From contig NZ_CP150629.1 in NCBI RefSeq assembly GCF_038022665.1, positions 1,222,480-1,286,479 on the forward strand: a DNA stretch of 64,000 bases, in the 5' to 3' direction. The DNA comes from Methanolobus sp. WCC4. GTDB lineage: Archaea; Halobacteriota; Methanosarcinia; Methanosarcinales; Methanosarcinaceae. The notes beneath the pieces were generated by a model. It was not told the origin of the DNA and did no database searches. It was given only the letters and a program-made list of their open reading frames with translations. A program made the position numbers and the translations under genes. This document shows positions 56,303 to 64,000 of the stretch, piece after piece. Position 1 is the stretch's first letter; every line of letters starts with the position of its first letter.

Positions 56303-57310
56303 ATGAACGATGAAGCCCCTGCTCCAGATAGGAACTCAAAGCAAATGCGCCTTATTGTTGCTGCTATTGTGCTCCTTATTGCAGTCTACGGTCTTCTTGG
56401 AGACTATATAGAAGAGCAGAGGACATTGTATGAGGTTGATTCTCTCTGGGATGAGGCATCGGATTTGCGCGAGACCGGTAGTTATGATGGGGCATTAGAG
56501 GTCTATAATTCCGTATTTGGGGTAATATCATCGAATGAATATCCACTTCAATATGGTATGAACCACTATTACAGGGGAAGGACCTATGAAGGAATGGCTT
56601 CAGCGGACCCTGTAAATGGATCAGATAACCTGCAGAGCAGCATCTATGCTTACGGTCAGGCTCTGAAGTTCATCTCCAAAGAAGAGTCTCCGGCTGAGTA
56701 TGCAAGGATACAGCATGGTCTGGGGGATGCATACCTGAAATTATATGCTTACCAGGGTGATAGTGAAACACTGAGCACCTCCATTGAATATTATAATGTG
56801 TCATTGGAATACTATTCCATAGCTGCTGATCCTATATACTTTGCATCTATTCATAACAAACTTGGGAATGCCTGGCGTAAGAAAGGCAATTCAGAAGGTG
56901 ATATAATTGCCCTTGAGAATGCCCTTGATGCATACACTGAGTCTTTGAGGGTCTTCAGGGCAGATGTGTATCCTCTTGAGTATGCAGGTGTCCAGAACAA
57001 CCTTGGTAATCTCTATATCGAGATATCGGTATTTGGCAATGAAAAGGACAACATCGGCAATGCCATAGTCGCCTTCAACAATGCACTTGAGGTATATACC
57101 ATCGAAACCCGGCCGGTGGAGTACGCTACCGTCCAGAACAATCTTGGAAATGCCTACTTCGCGCTTTCAGAGATAGAGGACAAAGAAGGTAATGTTGAAT
57201 TGGCTGTAACTGCCTACCATGAGGCATTGAAGGTATTCACAATAAGCCTGTTCCCTGAGGAACATGATGGTGTTATCTACAACATTGCAAAGGCTTACAA
57301 AAGTCTGTAA
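56303..57310 (+). CDS. membrane-anchored TPR protein
   Basis: A 335-residue protein with one membrane helix near the N-terminus (about 16-34) and seven or so tetratricopeptide repeats outside: recurring YAGVQNNLGNLY, YATVQNNLGNAY, YASIHNKLGNAW-type units. TPR arrays mediate protein-protein contacts; partners are unknown. The 179-base gap upstream is AT-rich with TATA-like TTTTTTATATAAG at about 56200, the probable promoter. Confidence 0.85.
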   Translation: MNDEAPAPDRNSKQMRLIVAAIVLLIAVYGLLGDYIEEQRTLYEVDSLWDEASDLRETGSYDGALEVYNSVFGVISSNEYPLQYGMNHYYRGRTYEGMASADPVNGSDNLQSSIYAYGQALKFISKEESPAEYARIQHGLGDAYLKLYAYQGDSETLSTSIEYYNVSLEYYSIAADPIYFASIHNKLGNAWRKKGNSEGDIIALENALDAYTESLRVFRADVYPLEYAGVQNNLGNLYIEISVFGNEKDNIGNAIVAFNNALEVYTIETRPVEYATVQNNLGNAYFALSEIEDKEGNVELAVTAYHEALKVFTISLFPEEHDGVIYNIAKAYKSL

Positions 57311-57366
57311 TTGAAAAATATGTGAAAAAGGGTAAAAAGTGTTAGATAAGGCCGATCATTTGTCCT

Positions 57367-57657
57367 TTATCTTTCCTGTAGTGTCTGGACCTCTTCAACA
57401 AGACGCTTTCCGGCAGCGATCTCATCGATACTGTGTATAACAGCTCCGAGTTCCTCGATGGCCATTTTTATTTCCTCGTAGTCAAGTTCCTCGCCTTCAA
57501 CAGTGATCTTGACCGTTTCTGTCTGCTGGTCTACCTCATAAAGACTTAGGTTCACACCATGTACTCCCGGGAGTACGCTGAGTGTCTTGGACAATTCAAC
57601 AATAGATGGATGATGGGGTTTAAGCACATCCAGAACCAATCTCCTAATTCCTGTCAA
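57367..57657 (-). CDS. DUF211 protein
   Basis: The 96-residue protein [40 protein letters not shown]...[14 protein letters not shown] matches DUF211, a small ferredoxin-like alpha/beta protein common in archaea. Structures show oligomeric metal-binding forms, but the role is unknown. It lies convergent to the TPR gene. Confidence 0.9.
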   Translation of the reverse strand: MTGIRRLVLDVLKPHHPSIVELSKTLSVLPGVHGVNLSLYEVDQQTETVKITVEGEELDYEEIKMAIEELGAVIHSIDEIAAGKRLVEEVQTLQER

Positions 57658-57803
57658 TATCTCATCCTTCCCTTTCAGAGGTCATATTCTGAGTTCAAGC
57701 CTATGAACATAGAACATTATATTATTTTTGTTTTCCTGTGGAATGCATTTATCTAACTTCAGGACATAAGGGGACATATTCTCAGTACCTATGAGGTATT
57801 CTT

Positions 57804-58442
57804 ATGATAGATATGCATACTCATACTATTTTCAGTGATGGTGAACTTATTCCCAGTGAACTCGTCAGAAGAGCGGTGGTTCACGGATACAGGGCAATAG
57901 GTATCACAGACCATGCTGATTTCTCAAATGTGGAACACATCATTAAAAATGTAAGCAAGGCAAAGTACCTTGAAGATGAACTTGATATCCAGGTGAAGGT
58001 GGGTGTGGAGATAACCCATGTCCCGCCAAGGAAGATCGCTCCTCTTGCGAAGCTGGCAAAGGACCTGGGTGCGGAGATCGTCGTAGTCCATGGGGAAACG
58101 ATAAACGAGCCTGTAATGCCAGGCACAAATGCTGCATCAGTAGAACTTGCAGATGTTGATATACTTGCCCACCCCGGTTTCATCACGGTCGAGGAAGCAG
58201 AGATCGCTAAGGAGAATGATGTCTGTCTTGAGATCACTGCAAGGAACGGCCATAACCGTACCAATGGTCATGTTGCGAAGATCGGTATGGAAACAGGTGC
58301 AACTCTTGTGGTGGACACCGATACCCACAGTCCCGGGAATCTTATCACAAGGGATTTCGCTCTGAAAGTGGCTATGGGTGCAGGGCTTACTGAAAAGCAG
58401 GCAGAGGACGTTCTGAACAACTCACTCCGTTTCCTGGAGTGA
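57804..58442 (+). CDS. PHP-domain phosphoesterase
   Basis: A 212-residue PHP protein: N-terminal MIDMHTHTIFSDGELIPSELV with the first metal histidines, AIGITDHADFSN, VGVEITHV, DILAHPGFI and VVDTDTHSPGNLI with the last metal ligands. All motifs for a trinuclear metal site are present. Relatives include histidinol phosphatase and DNA polymerase PHP domains; substrate not known. A putative cyclase follows 27 bases downstream in the same direction. Confidence 0.88.
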   Translation: MIDMHTHTIFSDGELIPSELVRRAVVHGYRAIGITDHADFSNVEHIIKNVSKAKYLEDELDIQVKVGVEITHVPPRKIAPLAKLAKDLGAEIVVVHGETINEPVMPGTNAASVELADVDILAHPGFITVEEAEIAKENDVCLEITARNGHNRTNGHVAKIGMETGATLVVDTDTHSPGNLITRDFALKVAMGAGLTEKQAEDVLNNSLRFLE

Positions 58443-58469
58443 ATATTCTATTTTACTTTCTGTTTTGAG

Positions 58470-59117
58470 ATGAAAGGGAAGATAATAGATATAACCACTG
58501 GGATATCTATTGATACGCCAGTATACGATGGTGACCCTGTTCCTGAGGTAGAAAAGGTCTCTTCTATTGAAGAAGATGGTTTCGTAGTTTCAAGGATAAG
58601 TATTGGAACACATACGGGGACCCATGTCGATGCACCATCTCATATTTTCAAAGATGGGATATCGGTTGATGCCATCTACCCCGGAAAACTTATGGGGAAA
58701 GCTGTTTTACTCGACCTTTCTTCCGGTAAGGGCCATATAACAGCAGATGAACTTGAAAGACATTATCTTCCATTTGTGGGTGAGGATGATGTATCGGTTC
58801 TTCTGATCAGGACTGAAGCAGGTCCATCTTCAAAAAACCCATTGAATTCTGAACGACTTCTTGCGGCAACTGCAGGTGAGTGGATATTAGAGCATGGATT
58901 TTCTGCAATAGGTGTTGACAATCTTACGATCGATGCAGGATCATCATTGCCCAACCATCATCTTCTTTTATCCAATGAAGTGGGCATTGTTGAGTATTTG
59001 CACTTATGTGAGGTAATTGAAGGTGTATATTATTTCATATGTCTTCCGTTAAAGGCAATGGGCTGTGATGGTGCACCCGCACGTGCAATTCTTATAGATG
59101 ATCCCTGTTTTGGATAG
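58470..59117 (+). CDS. cyclase/kynurenine formamidase-family hydrolase
   Basis: The 215-residue protein has the family motif SIGTHTGTHVDAPSHIF (HxGTHxDxPxH), which binds the metal, and IDITTGISIDTPVYDGDP at the start. Bacterial relatives hydrolyse N-formylkynurenine or isatin; the archaeal substrate is not known. It is the second gene of the pair with the PHP protein and ends before the long AT-rich gap leading to the archaellin gene. Confidence 0.85.
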   Translation: MKGKIIDITTGISIDTPVYDGDPVPEVEKVSSIEEDGFVVSRISIGTHTGTHVDAPSHIFKDGISVDAIYPGKLMGKAVLLDLSSGKGHITADELERHYLPFVGEDDVSVLLIRTEAGPSSKNPLNSERLLAATAGEWILEHGFSAIGVDNLTIDAGSSLPNHHLLLSNEVGIVEYLHLCEVIEGVYYFICLPLKAMGCDGAPARAILIDDPCFG

Positions 59118-59338
59118 TTACCGCCATGTTCTTTGTTTGATCTGGACAGGTCAATTTAAATATCAGATGTGCTATATTTCATTGTATAATTCATTATAGA
59201 TATTATAATGGTAATACAAACTATCCAATAGCATATTAATAAAAGGATTAATATAGTATAACTGGCAATATAATCCTGTTACACGATTGCTAAAACGTTT
59301 CATGAGGGAATCGCACGAAAGCAAATCAGAAGCATTCA

Positions 59339-60217
59339 ATGCACAGTGACAACCGTGCACAGGTAGGTATAGGTACCCTGATCATATTCATATCCATGGT
59401 ACTTGTGGCAGCAGTAGCCTCTGCTTTATTGATCAAGACATCAGGTGTGCTACAGCAGAAAGCGTCACAGACCGGTCAGGAGACGACACGTGAGGTTGCT
59501 TCAAATATGCGTATCGACCGTGTAGAGGGTGCTCGTGCTACCTATAGTACGGTTACGGTAACCGATGGTACTCCTTCTGGAACTAATTTGACTACATCCA
59601 AAGGCGGAATGATCGAATGGATCTCCGAATCGGGTGCATTCAATATTTCTGTAGATGGTGGCGATACGGTAGAAGTTGATGAATATTCCTATTATGAGCA
59701 TCGTTTTTCAAGTTCTGGTTCTCATAATTTCACCGTTACCGGTACTTCCGGCACTACTACTGGCTCAGTTATTACAAGTGATGCGGTTGACTATGGTGAG
59801 ATTGCCAAGTTACATATTTCCGTATCTTTAGGTCCTGGTAGTGAGGATGTTGATCTTTCACAACTGATCATCTATCTTTCCGATGGCTCGCACGTTGCCA
59901 ATGTAAGATACAATACTGCAGATCCTGATGATGAGATTCATCTACCCACTGAAGAGTATTTTTCTGTAAGCCCTATACGAACTCGTGATCAAACTGTCTT
60001 CAAAGCTACCCAGCCTGTTTTAAGAACAGGTGACATTATGGAAGTTGTGGTCGATATACGAAGGGTTTTTCAGGCAGATGACGACGAGTACGAAGGATTA
60101 CCACCAAGGACCGAGGTGTCCTTCCAGGTGAGGCCGGAAGCCGGAGCTCTTGTAGTATTTGACTTTACAACACCAGGTGCTTACTTCGATGAGAAGTATA
60201 TACTGCTCAGGTATTGA
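59339..60217 (+). CDS. archaellin (FlaB-type)
   Basis: The 292-residue protein starts [28 protein letters not shown]: a short basic leader, a class III signal site (cut after Ala7 expected), and the hydrophobic helix of archaellins with the GIGTLI signature. The rest is a Thr/Ser-rich, acidic beta domain typical of filament subunits. No other arl/fla genes (flaC-J, preflagellin peptidase) lie nearby, so it is an orphan copy. Upstream 59118-59338 is strongly AT-rich with TATA-like stretches (near 59150 and 59250) and contains no gene. Confidence 0.88.
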   Translation: MHSDNRAQVGIGTLIIFISMVLVAAVASALLIKTSGVLQQKASQTGQETTREVASNMRIDRVEGARATYSTVTVTDGTPSGTNLTTSKGGMIEWISESGAFNISVDGGDTVEVDEYSYYEHRFSSSGSHNFTVTGTSGTTTGSVITSDAVDYGEIAKLHISVSLGPGSEDVDLSQLIIYLSDGSHVANVRYNTADPDDEIHLPTEEYFSVSPIRTRDQTVFKATQPVLRTGDIMEVVVDIRRVFQADDDEYEGLPPRTEVSFQVRPEAGALVVFDFTTPGAYFDEKYILLRY

Positions 60218-60240
60218 AGATACTGAATGTACTATCTTAC

Positions 60241-60840
60241 TTAAAAATTAGATAATGTATATTTTTTATCTTCCATTATAAGTTCAAAATCAAAGTTTCC
60301 TTTCACTGGTCCTTCGAGTACCAGTCCTATGTTCCTATTGTTATCCTGATCACTATCAGGTATCCATTTACCAGTGTTATTATCGAAAGTTCCTTTTCTA
60401 AAAAAAATGGTATCGCCATCAATATGGTATCTATCCTTAGCACCGTTCCCATACTGGCATATGATCGTATTGTTCTCCTGGATCCAATATGAATCAGTTA
60501 AGTTTCCGTTCATATCAGGATCAGGGTCCACACCAAAGGCAAGATAACTGACTTGTGGCAGGGAAAGTTCGACCGTGCAGGTCGACCCGTCCGGTCCGGT
60601 AAGGTCAGAGATATCCCTTGCATATCCGTTCTGTATTGACATAAGCTCTACTCTTACATCATCTATCTGCTTGCTGTCCTTAGCTCCTGAATGGACAGGT
60701 GACAGGCTGTTCCATGAGAAGGCCATAAGGAAGATGATGGCTCCGGTTATTAAGAGGTAGAATACCATCTTCAGTGGAATTGTATCAGCACCACGTGTAT
60801 CTCTGACGAAAGAATTTCCTTTAGCCCCCACCAATACCAC
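60241..60840 (-). CDS. pilin-like single-helix membrane protein
   Basis: A 199-residue protein with a short leader RDTRGADTIPLKMVFYLLITGAIIFLMAFSW: a Gly-Ala junction before a single hydrophobic helix, reminiscent of type IV pilin-like processing sites but with charged residues in place of the usual pattern. The remainder is an extracellular Asn/Asp-rich domain. Many methanogen genomes carry such genes near adhesion pili loci, but I do not recognise the family. It lies tail to tail with the archaellin gene and is downstream of the XTP pyrophosphatase gene on the minus strand (20-base gap). Confidence 0.6.
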   Translation of the reverse strand: MVLVGAKGNSFVRDTRGADTIPLKMVFYLLITGAIIFLMAFSWNSLSPVHSGAKDSKQIDDVRVELMSIQNGYARDISDLTGPDGSTCTVELSLPQVSYLAFGVDPDPDMNGNLTDSYWIQENNTIICQYGNGAKDRYHIDGDTIFFRKGTFDNNTGKWIPDSDQDNNRNIGLVLEGPVKGNFDFELIMEDKKYTLSNF

Positions 60841-60860
60841 CTTTTTGTTCTATTATCGAC

Positions 60861-61406
60861 TCAGTCCAGCCATTCAAGGAATTTGTCGAGCGCCCTTCTT
60901 CGATGCGAGACCGTGTTCTTGAACTCATCCCCGAGTTCTCCGAACGTCTTTCCGTTGTAATCGAATATAGGGTCATAACCAAAACCACCGGTCCCCAATT
61001 CCTCAAAAGTGATCTTGCCTTCCACGGTTCCGGTGAATGTAAGAGGCTCACTTCCGGGCTCGCAGTATCCGATAACGGACTTGAACACAGCTCTCCTGTC
61101 GGTCTCACCTTCCATTATCTTCAGGACCCTCTTGTTACCGAGGTTCTTTTCAACAAAAGCGGAATAAGGTCCGGGAAATCCATTGAGCACATCGATGAAC
61201 AGTCCTGAATCATCGACCATGACAGGCATTCCAAGTCTCTCTGCTGAAAGCTTTGCACCATATGCGGCAATGGGTTCAAGCTCATCTTCCTGAAGTTCCG
61301 GGTAACCATCTTTATTCTGTATGACCTCATATCCTCTGGCTGCAAGTATGTCCTTTACTTCCCTGAACTTACCCTTGTTTCCTGTAACGAATACTATTTT
61401 ACGCAT
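60861..61406 (-). CDS. XTP/dITP pyrophosphatase (HAM1/RdgB)
   Basis: The 181-residue enzyme begins KIVFVTGNKGKFREVKDIL, followed by VMVDDSGLFIDVLNGFPGPYSAF and the C-terminal SHRRRALDKFLEWL, all hallmarks of HAM1/RdgB. It hydrolyses non-canonical purine nucleoside triphosphates to prevent their use in DNA and RNA. It overlaps bud32 by eight bases and forms an operon with bud32 and kae1. Confidence 0.95.
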   Translation of the reverse strand: MRKIVFVTGNKGKFREVKDILAARGYEVIQNKDGYPELQEDELEPIAAYGAKLSAERLGMPVMVDDSGLFIDVLNGFPGPYSAFVEKNLGNKRVLKIMEGETDRRAVFKSVIGYCEPGSEPLTFTGTVEGKITFEELGTGGFGYDPIFDYNGKTFGELGDEFKNTVSHRRRALDKFLEWLD

Positions 61407-61971
61407 ATCTTCCTCGTTTTTCTATCTCTTTCACTCTTTCGAGCACTTCATCTGCCTGTTCGAAATCCTGTCTGTATCCTCTGCAGAATGCCTCTATTAG
61501 CTTCTCATGGTTCCTGTGTGTACTTTCAAATGTCTGGAACAGGACATGTACATCCACACCCCTGGCTTCGGTACTGCTGTCAAAGAATGAGAGTCCGAAA
61601 TCTATCATGTATATCCTGTCCTGATAAAGTAAGAGGTTGGATGTCGTCAGGTCGCCGTGAACGATTCCTGCTTCATGTAGTTCAGCAACAAGTACCCCGA
61701 TACGTTCACTGAGCTTCTCATCGATAACATGTTTCAGTGCAGTTCCATCTATGTACTGCATCTTTATCGTGGAATTCTCGATGTCATAGATGACAGGTGT
61801 AGGAACTCCGGCTCTCCTTGCTTCTGACAATAATCTTGCCTCTGCCTTTGTCCTTTCTTTCCGTATCCTTTCATCAAGTTCCCTGAGGCGGTAGTTCTTC
61901 GGTACTCTTTCCTTGATGAGCACTCCCTCTTCCACTCTCACGGTTGCTTCGGCACCACTTGTCAGATACAT
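61399..61971 (-). CDS. bud32: KEOPS kinase Bud32
   Basis: The 190-residue small kinase has an N-terminal nucleotide-binding region without a glycine loop (SGAEATVRVEEGVLIKERVPKNYR), the catalytic IVHGDLTTSNLL and the DFG motif YMIDFGLSFFD, as in Bud32/PRPK. It works with Kae1, Cgi121 and Pcc1 in the KEOPS complex for the tRNA t6A modification. It overlaps kae1 by 10 bases. In some archaea it is fused to Kae1; here the genes are separate. Confidence 0.95.
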   Translation of the reverse strand: MYLTSGAEATVRVEEGVLIKERVPKNYRLRELDERIRKERTKAEARLLSEARRAGVPTPVIYDIENSTIKMQYIDGTALKHVIDEKLSERIGVLVAELHEAGIVHGDLTTSNLLLYQDRIYMIDFGLSFFDSSTEARGVDVHVLFQTFESTHRNHEKLIEAFCRGYRQDFEQADEVLERVKEIEKRGRYA

Positions 61972-62987
61972 CCTTGCCTACCTCCATCAAAGTCATCAGG
62001 GAGCCATGTTACATCGACCTCATCAGGTCTGAAATTAGGGTTAACGTGTGAGTTCTCTACATCGATCACATTACCTGAGTCATACATGAGAAGTCCCAGG
62101 TATGCTATCATGGCACCGTTATCTCCCATGAATCTCTTCTCAGGTACGTAGAATGAGGCGCCACGTTCAGTACACATTATATCAAGCATTTCCCTGAGTC
62201 TCATATTAGCTCCGACACCACCTGCAAGAAGGACCTCATTCTTTCCTGTGTGGGCAAGGGCGCGTTCTGTGACCTCTACCACCATTGCAAAGGCAGTCTC
62301 CTGGAAAGAATAGCAGACATCTTCCATTGAATGCTTCTTTAAAGCCTCGGTGGCAGCTGTGGATAGTCCTGAAAAGGAGAGGTCCATTCCTTTGACAACA
62401 TAAGGGAGTGGGATATATTTCGATGCATTCCTGGCAAATTGCTCTATCTGTGGTCCACCGGGATGTCCGAGACCGGCACTCCTTGCGAACTTATCAAATG
62501 CATTACCAAGTCCGATATCCAGTGTCTCTCCGAACACTCTGTATCTTCCCATGCGATAGGCCAGTACCTGTGAATTCGCACCGCTGACGTAGAGGGTCAC
62601 AGGGTCAGTTGCAGGGGTTTTCCAGCGTCCTACCTCGACATGCGCAAGACAGTGGTTCACACCTACAAGAGGAACATCAAGACTAATGGCAAGCATCCTG
62701 GCAGCGGTTGCCACAGTACGAAGGCATGCCCCAAGTCCGGGTCCCTGTGAGAAGGAGATCGCATCTATCTGAGAGGCATCAACACCTTTCTTCTTAGCTT
62801 CCTCAAGGACACCTTTTACAACATAGGAAGCATATTTTGCGTGATGCTGGGCTGCTTCCCTTGGATGTATCCCGCCTGTGGGAGGCCGGTACATATCAGA
62901 TACCTCAGCGATCACGTCATTCTCATTAACGATAGCAGCACTGAGGTTCCATGCGGTCCCCTCAATGCCAAGTACTGTTCCTTTCAA
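61962..62987 (-). CDS. kae1: KEOPS subunit Kae1 (t6A synthase), TTG start
   Basis: The 341-residue protein contains VLGIEGTAWNLSAAIV, the metal motif NHCLAHVEVGR, the nucleotide loops YVSGANSQVLAYR and DIGLGNAFDKFARSAGLGHPGGP, and LLAGGVGANMRLREML of the Kae1/TsaD family. It transfers the threonylcarbamoyl group to A37 of ANN-decoding tRNAs. I choose the TTG at 62987 because GGAGAT stands six bases before it and homology begins with the next residues; the ATG at 63056 overlaps the stop of the surface-protein gene (63026). Confidence 0.93.
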   Translation of the reverse strand: MKGTVLGIEGTAWNLSAAIVNENDVIAEVSDMYRPPTGGIHPREAAQHHAKYASYVVKGVLEEAKKKGVDASQIDAISFSQGPGLGACLRTVATAARMLAISLDVPLVGVNHCLAHVEVGRWKTPATDPVTLYVSGANSQVLAYRMGRYRVFGETLDIGLGNAFDKFARSAGLGHPGGPQIEQFARNASKYIPLPYVVKGMDLSFSGLSTAATEALKKHSMEDVCYSFQETAFAMVVEVTERALAHTGKNEVLLAGGVGANMRLREMLDIMCTERGASFYVPEKRFMGDNGAMIAYLGLLMYDSGNVIDVENSHVNPNFRPDEVDVTWLPDDFDGGRQGCI

Positions 62988-63025
62988 CTTGATATCTCCG
63001 ACGCTAAAAGGGGTGCAGTTGAATA

Positions 63026-64000
63026 TTAATTTTGCTGTTTCCTGATGAGTGCACAACTGATCGCTAGTATGGCCATAGTCAGAACTACGGATATTGCCGG
63101 AAGTTTTGCATTATCTTCTTTATCTTCCTCATCCGTGGTCTCAGCATTGTTATCCATGGCTGTTATGGATACATCGGCCCTTTCCGCCCCCATACCAGCT
63201 TTTTCGGCTTGAACGACCAGCGGCTCTTCTGCTGTAATGGCAAAAGGAGAGAACCCTGGTGTACTTGCTTCAAAGTAGAGGTATTCCTCGTCAGAACCAC
63301 TCTGTTCGGTAGAGAGTTTTTCCCATACATCCTCACTGTACCTGTTCAGGGTGATGGTATCAGTGTCTATATCATTATCCTGTACCCAATCTTTGCTGAC
63401 CTTGAAACCAATGACAGGGTTCTGGATGTTGCCTTCTATGGCATAGCCTGTCTTACCGACCCAGATGTTCAGATTCCTGTAGACAAGTCCGGGAGCAGGT
63501 TCATCTGCAAGTGCGGAAGTATCCTTCAATATCTCAATAGTGGTGCTTATCTTTCCTGCGTTCTTGAGGGATGTGTAGCGAATGTAGTCGATATCGTTCT
63601 TCTCATCATCGAAATCGAAGTCCACTATGTCATCCTTGCCGGCATAAACAGTAAGTACATCCTTAAAGCCGATGTTCTCATACTCTTCACCTGATGTGCC
63701 TCCGCCACCACCGCCTCCTCCTCCGCCACCGGAAGAGCTGGTTGTGGATGTTGTTGCTACATTGGTTCTTGTGATATTAATGGAAGTTGTGTTTGTATTC
63801 CCTGCTGAATCAGTGACGTTCGCATAGATTATGTTAGTACCTACAGAAAGGTCCACTGTTTCTACGAAGGTTCCATTTATTTCTTCAACAGATGTTTCAA
63901 TTCCGTTTACCGTAACAGATGCCGGGGAGCCAGTTCCATTAGCTATGCCTGAAATGCTAACTGATCCTGACGCTGTTGAACTTCCATCTGAGGGTGAGGT
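63026..64000 (-). CDS. PGF-pre-PGF domain surface protein (5' truncated)
   Basis: The minus-strand frame is open from 64000, so the N-terminus is missing. The visible part has an Ig-like repeat (VSISGIANGTGSPASVTVNG and IYANVTDSAGNTNTTSINIT), a Thr/Ser and poly-Gly linker (11 consecutive Gly), a PGF-pre-PGF domain (YENIGFKDVLTVYAGKD, FKVSKDWVQDNDID, YLYFEASTPGFSPFAI) and a C-terminal membrane helix (about 20 residues) ending IRKQQN. Such proteins are large, secreted, often glycosylated cell-surface or S-layer-associated proteins of Methanosarcinales. Its stop precedes kae1 on the same strand. Confidence 0.88.
   Translation of the reverse strand, partial: TSPSDGSSTASGSVSISGIANGTGSPASVTVNGIETSVEEINGTFVETVDLSVGTNIIYANVTDSAGNTNTTSINITRTNVATTSTTSSSGGGGGGGGGGGTSGEEYENIGFKDVLTVYAGKDDIVDFDFDDEKNDIDYIRYTSLKNAGKISTTIEILKDTSALADEPAPGLVYRNLNIWVGKTGYAIEGNIQNPVIGFKVSKDWVQDNDIDTDTITLNRYSEDVWEKLSTEQSGSDEEYLYFEASTPGFSPFAITAEEPLVVQAEKAGMGAERADVSITAMDNNAETTDEEDKEDNAKLPAISVVLTMAILAISCALIRKQQN

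Overview
The window is a chromosomal segment of a methanogenic archaeon of the order Methanosarcinales, most like a methylotrophic genus of Methanosarcinaceae (genus is inference). Reasons: split RNA polymerase subunits B2/B1/A1/A2 in the archaeal order, EF-1alpha and EF-2, Kae1/Bud32, a class III signal peptide archaellin, an FmdE-family protein, a FilR1-type (DUF1724) methanogen regulator, the archaeal coenzyme A pathway (phosphopantoate-beta-alanine ligase, pantoate kinase, CoaBC), MtbA/MtbC-like corrinoid methyltransfer proteins and a PGF-pre-PGF surface protein. No insertion sequence, CRISPR array or rRNA is visible. Two tRNA genes are present (Arg-CCG and Lys-TTT).

Layout. 1-6,400: a TatD-type hydrolase, a small membrane protein, a bacterial-type monomeric isocitrate dehydrogenase with bacterial-looking flanking signals, then a minus-strand group (TSUP permease, FmdE-like protein, CcdA/ArsG-like permease, ArsF-like thioredoxin lipoprotein). 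6,400-14,200: a probable Re-citrate synthase, ACT regulator, geranylgeranyl reductase, HAD hydrolase, FilR1-type regulator, a triple cupredoxin-fold secreted protein, an alpha/beta hydrolase and tRNA-Arg. 14,300-19,700: a sulfur/molybdenum-cofactor region (MoaD/ThiS-like carrier, FdhD, SufS, a small cysteine-bearing HTH regulator, MoeB/ThiF, MoaE, NadA) whose promoters share a palindrome of the form TCAC-N4-GTGA. 19,800-23,300: a compact operon of corrinoid protein, UroD-family methyltransferase with an altered zinc site, and a DUF1638-GAF-histidine kinase. 23,300-24,900: DUF1641 plus an SQR-like flavoprotein. 25,100-38,700: the transcription/translation operon rpoH-rpoB2-rpoB1-rpoA1-rpoA2-rpl30e-nusA-rps12-rps7-fusA-tuf-rpsJ on the minus strand, with tRNA-Lys upstream. 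39,000-46,300: SAH hydrolase, SAH/MTA deaminase, HD hydrolase and the CoA genes, with an SPFH protein inside. 46,300-50,900: MNT/HepT toxin-antitoxin pair, then a BlaI repressor and BlaR/M56-like protease divergent from an ABC exporter plus DUF2318 lipoprotein, with four BlaI-like operators between them. 50,900-59,100: membrane protein, GH114-like lipoprotein, FGE-fold lipoprotein, an archaeal Vms1-like release factor with a coiled-coil partner and RlmE, TPR protein, DUF211, PHP phosphoesterase, cyclase. 59,300-64,000: archaellin, a pilin-like membrane protein, XTP pyrophosphatase, Bud32, Kae1, and the C-terminal part of a surface protein running off the window.

How it works together: the strongest candidates for undescribed biology are (i) the corrinoid/methyltransferase/histidine-kinase operon, which looks like a methyl-transfer-based sensor; (ii) the TCAC-N4-GTGA regulon tying a cysteine-bearing regulator to sulfur transfer, Mo/W cofactor and NAD synthesis genes, with a highly structured leader or RNA before the MoaD-like gene; and (iii) the proteolysis-controlled BlaI/BlaR-like circuit placed in front of a Campylobacter Cj1660-Cj1663-like export/redox module.
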